NCBI GenBank assembly: GCA_002337925.1
Contig: DDHB01000025.1
Span: forward strand, 9,001-16,179
Direction of reading: 5' to 3'
Length of the DNA stretch: 7,179 nt
Source: Sporomusaceae bacterium UBA1887
GTDB lineage: Bacteria > Bacillota > Negativicutes > Sporomusales > DSM-15969
The notes below the pieces were generated by a model. It did no database searches. It was not told where the DNA came from and was given only the letters and a program-made list of their open reading frames with translations. Every line of letters starts with the position of its first letter. The first letter of the stretch is position 1. Shown here piece after piece: positions 6,220 through 7,179 of the stretch. The position numbers and the translations under genes were made by a program.

Positions 6220-6530
6220 TAAGCTTCGATCTTTTCGATAACAACTTTAGTGAAAGGCTGACGATGGCCTTGACGTCTACGATAGTTGGATTTGGCTTTG
6301 TATTTGAAAACAAGAATTTTCTTTCCTTTGCCATGCTCAACTACTTTACCAGTAACTTTAGCACCCGCTACTAACGGTCTGCCAATTACGACTTCGCCTT
6401 CTTTAACTACAGTCAGAACACGGCCAAATTCAACCGCTTCTCCTTGATTAGCTTCCAGCTTCTCGATAGTTACTACATCGCCTTCAGTTACACGGTATTG
6501 TTTACCGCCTGTTTCGATAATTGCGTACAT
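6219..6530 (-). CDS. rplU: 50S ribosomal protein L21
   Basis: A 103-residue protein of normal family length that binds 23S rRNA in the large subunit. Landmarks are the start MYAIIETGGKQYRVTEGD, the central VLTVVKEGEVVIGRPLVAGA, and the basic C-terminal KYKAKSNYRRRQGHRQPFTKV. I chose the ATG at 6530 because it gives the canonical N-terminus and is preceded by GGGAGGTG. The open frame extends 19 codons further upstream, but that stretch (KFRKDTVFGEY...) is the transcribed leader read as protein and does not resemble L21. It is the first gene of the rplU-prp-rpmA operon, with its own promoter and leader just after the RNase G gene. Its stop overlaps the prp start by one base. Confidence 0.97.
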   Translation of the reverse strand: MYAIIETGGKQYRVTEGDVVTIEKLEANQGEAVEFGRVLTVVKEGEVVIGRPLVAGAKVTGKVVEHGKGKKILVFKYKAKSNYRRRQGHRQPFTKVVIEKIEA

Positions 6531-6632
6531 GATTACACCTCCCTTGCTTATATACTCGCCGAATACGGTATCCTTGCGGAATTTCAAAAACCTCTCCGTG
6601 CGGTTTGGGACAGTAAGTATAGGTACTTACAG
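6531..6632 (-). promoter_or_regulatory. Structured 5' leader of rplU (putative L21 autoregulatory leader)
   Basis: About 100 bases lie between the predicted transcription start (near 6632) and the rplU ATG. They hold a perfect 7-bp hairpin GTAAGTA/TACTTAC (6630-6624 with 6619-6613), an AACC...GGTT pairing around CGCACGGAGA, a TCC-GCAA-GGA hairpin with a GNRA-type tetraloop, and a CCG-TATT-CGG hairpin. Firmicute rplU operons are known to carry an L21 leader through which expression may be autoregulated. Location and structure fit, but I cannot confirm a match to that family's covariance model. Confidence 0.55.
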
Positions 6633-6638
6633 CATGTA

Positions 6639-6667
6639 ATTGTAACATACTGCCAAGTTATTGTCAA
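6639..6667 (-). promoter_or_regulatory. Consensus sigma-A promoter of the rplU operon
   Basis: On the minus strand a perfect TTGACA -35 box (6667-6662), exactly 17 bases, then TACAAT (6644-6639), one base from the ideal TATAAT. The -35 box begins 8 bases after the RNase G stop codon. There is no terminator between, so the operon can also receive read-through transcription. High strength is expected for a ribosomal-protein operon. Confidence 0.88.
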
Positions 6668-6675
6668 TCATCTGG

Positions 6676-7179
6676 CTACTCTTTACCGGAGAGGATTGAA
6701 AAAGTTTCAGCGTGCAGAGATGGTACCGCTTCGATGGTAATCGTCCGGGCTAACTCTTGCTCAAGCCGCTCTTTTTCCCCTTTGCGCTGCAGCACTTCAG
6801 CGATCCGGGGGTGAACCTGTACGATCAAAGCCCCTTTGACATGCTGCCGCCCAACTAAGTGACGCAATTTACGCAGAACCTGAATGACTACCGTCTCGGC
6901 GGACTGTATCCTGCCCCGTCCTTCACAGCAGGGGCATTCATTATACAAAGACTGATCCACATTTTGTCTGGCTTTCTTGCGTGTCATTTCAACAAGCCCC
7001 AGACTAGTAAGACCCAAAATATTTGTTTTTGTCCGGTCTTGTTTTACTTTTTGTTCAAGTACCGCCAATACTGCTTTTTTTTGTTCTTCCTTGTCCATGT
7101 CAATAAAATCAATAATAATAATACCGCCAATATCACGGAGACGGATCTGCCGCGCAATTTCTGCTGCAGCCTCTAGGTT
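6676..7179 (-). CDS. rng: Ribonuclease E/G family endonuclease, C-terminal part (5' end outside window)
   Basis: 167 residues plus a TAG stop; the N-terminal S1/RNase-H-like part lies beyond the right edge. The fragment opens with NLEAAAEIARQIRLRDIGGI, then IIIDFIDMDK, the DNase-I-like catalytic subdomain. Its first aspartate (fragment residue 24) corresponds to the second metal-binding aspartate of E. coli RNase E (D346). ILGLTSLGLVEMTRKK follows, then the zinc-link motif ECPCCEGRG, with cysteines at fragment positions 82 and 85 in the C-P-x-C arrangement used for dimer pairing. A short helical tail completes it, with no long disordered scaffold as in RNase E, so RNase G is the better name. 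It cleaves single-stranded A/U-rich RNA in rRNA maturation and mRNA decay. A position directly upstream of rplU is common in clostridial relatives. Confidence 0.93.
   Translation of the reverse strand, partial: NLEAAAEIARQIRLRDIGGIIIIDFIDMDKEEQKKAVLAVLEQKVKQDRTKTNILGLTSLGLVEMTRKKARQNVDQSLYNECPCCEGRGRIQSAETVVIQVLRKLRHLVGRQHVKGALIVQVHPRIAEVLQRKGEKERLEQELARTITIEAVPSLHAETFSILSGKE

Noticed and set aside
6531..6587. N-terminal 19-residue extension of L21 from an upstream in-frame start at 6587.
   Set aside because: It is unlike any L21 N-terminus, lies in the structured leader, and the ATG at 6530 has the good ribosome-binding site and canonical MYAIIETGGKQY start.
6859..7176. 105-codon plus-strand open frame over the RNase G gene.
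   Set aside because: It is antisense to clearly conserved RNase E/G motifs and has no ribosome-binding site or recognisable domain.

Overview
The window looks like chromosomal DNA from a spore-forming, low-to-mid GC Firmicute, and probably a diderm one (Negativicutes, Sporomusa/Pelosinus-like). Three things support this. The block rplU-prp-rpmA-spo0B-obg has the Bacillus subtilis gene order. L27 carries the Firmicute-type N-terminal extension, with its processing protease Prp encoded just upstream. A MacA/HlyD-type periplasmic adaptor points to an outer membrane. The taxonomic placement is inference. No RNA genes, insertion sequences, CRISPR arrays or prophage genes are visible.

Every gene lies on the minus strand, so transcription runs from high to low coordinates. 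7179-6676: the C-terminal part of an RNase E/G-family endonuclease, cut by the window edge. 6667-6531: a strong sigma-A-type promoter and a roughly 100-nt structured leader. 6530-5600: rplU (L21), prp (L27 protease) and rpmA (L27), tightly coupled and closed by a strong intrinsic terminator (5550-5584). 5507-5481: a candidate sigma-H promoter. 5438-2413: a short Spo0B-like phosphotransferase-type protein, the GTPase Obg, the CRM-domain RNA-binding protein YhbY, and proB; proA follows at 2398-1145. A perfect 19-bp hairpin (1087-1140) ends the unit. 1057-1029: a near-consensus sigma-A promoter drives a MacA-like membrane-fusion protein that runs off the left edge.

The genes fall into three themes. 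The first is ribosome production and assembly: L21, L27 and its maturation protease, Obg, YhbY, and RNase G in rRNA processing. The second is the link between this machinery and sporulation signalling (Spo0B-like, Obg). The third is proline synthesis (ProB, ProA). The adaptor is a separate export unit.

The main anomalies are two in-frame TGA codons. One replaces the invariant glycine codon 18 of proB and so interrupts glutamate 5-kinase. The other ends the Spo0B-like gene at 74 codons, while the same frame stays open for 20 more codons to a TAA that abuts the obg ribosome-binding site. TGA is plainly a normal stop for prp, so these look like nonsense mutations or base-call errors rather than a changed code. 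No previously undescribed multi-gene system is evident; this is mainly a housekeeping locus.
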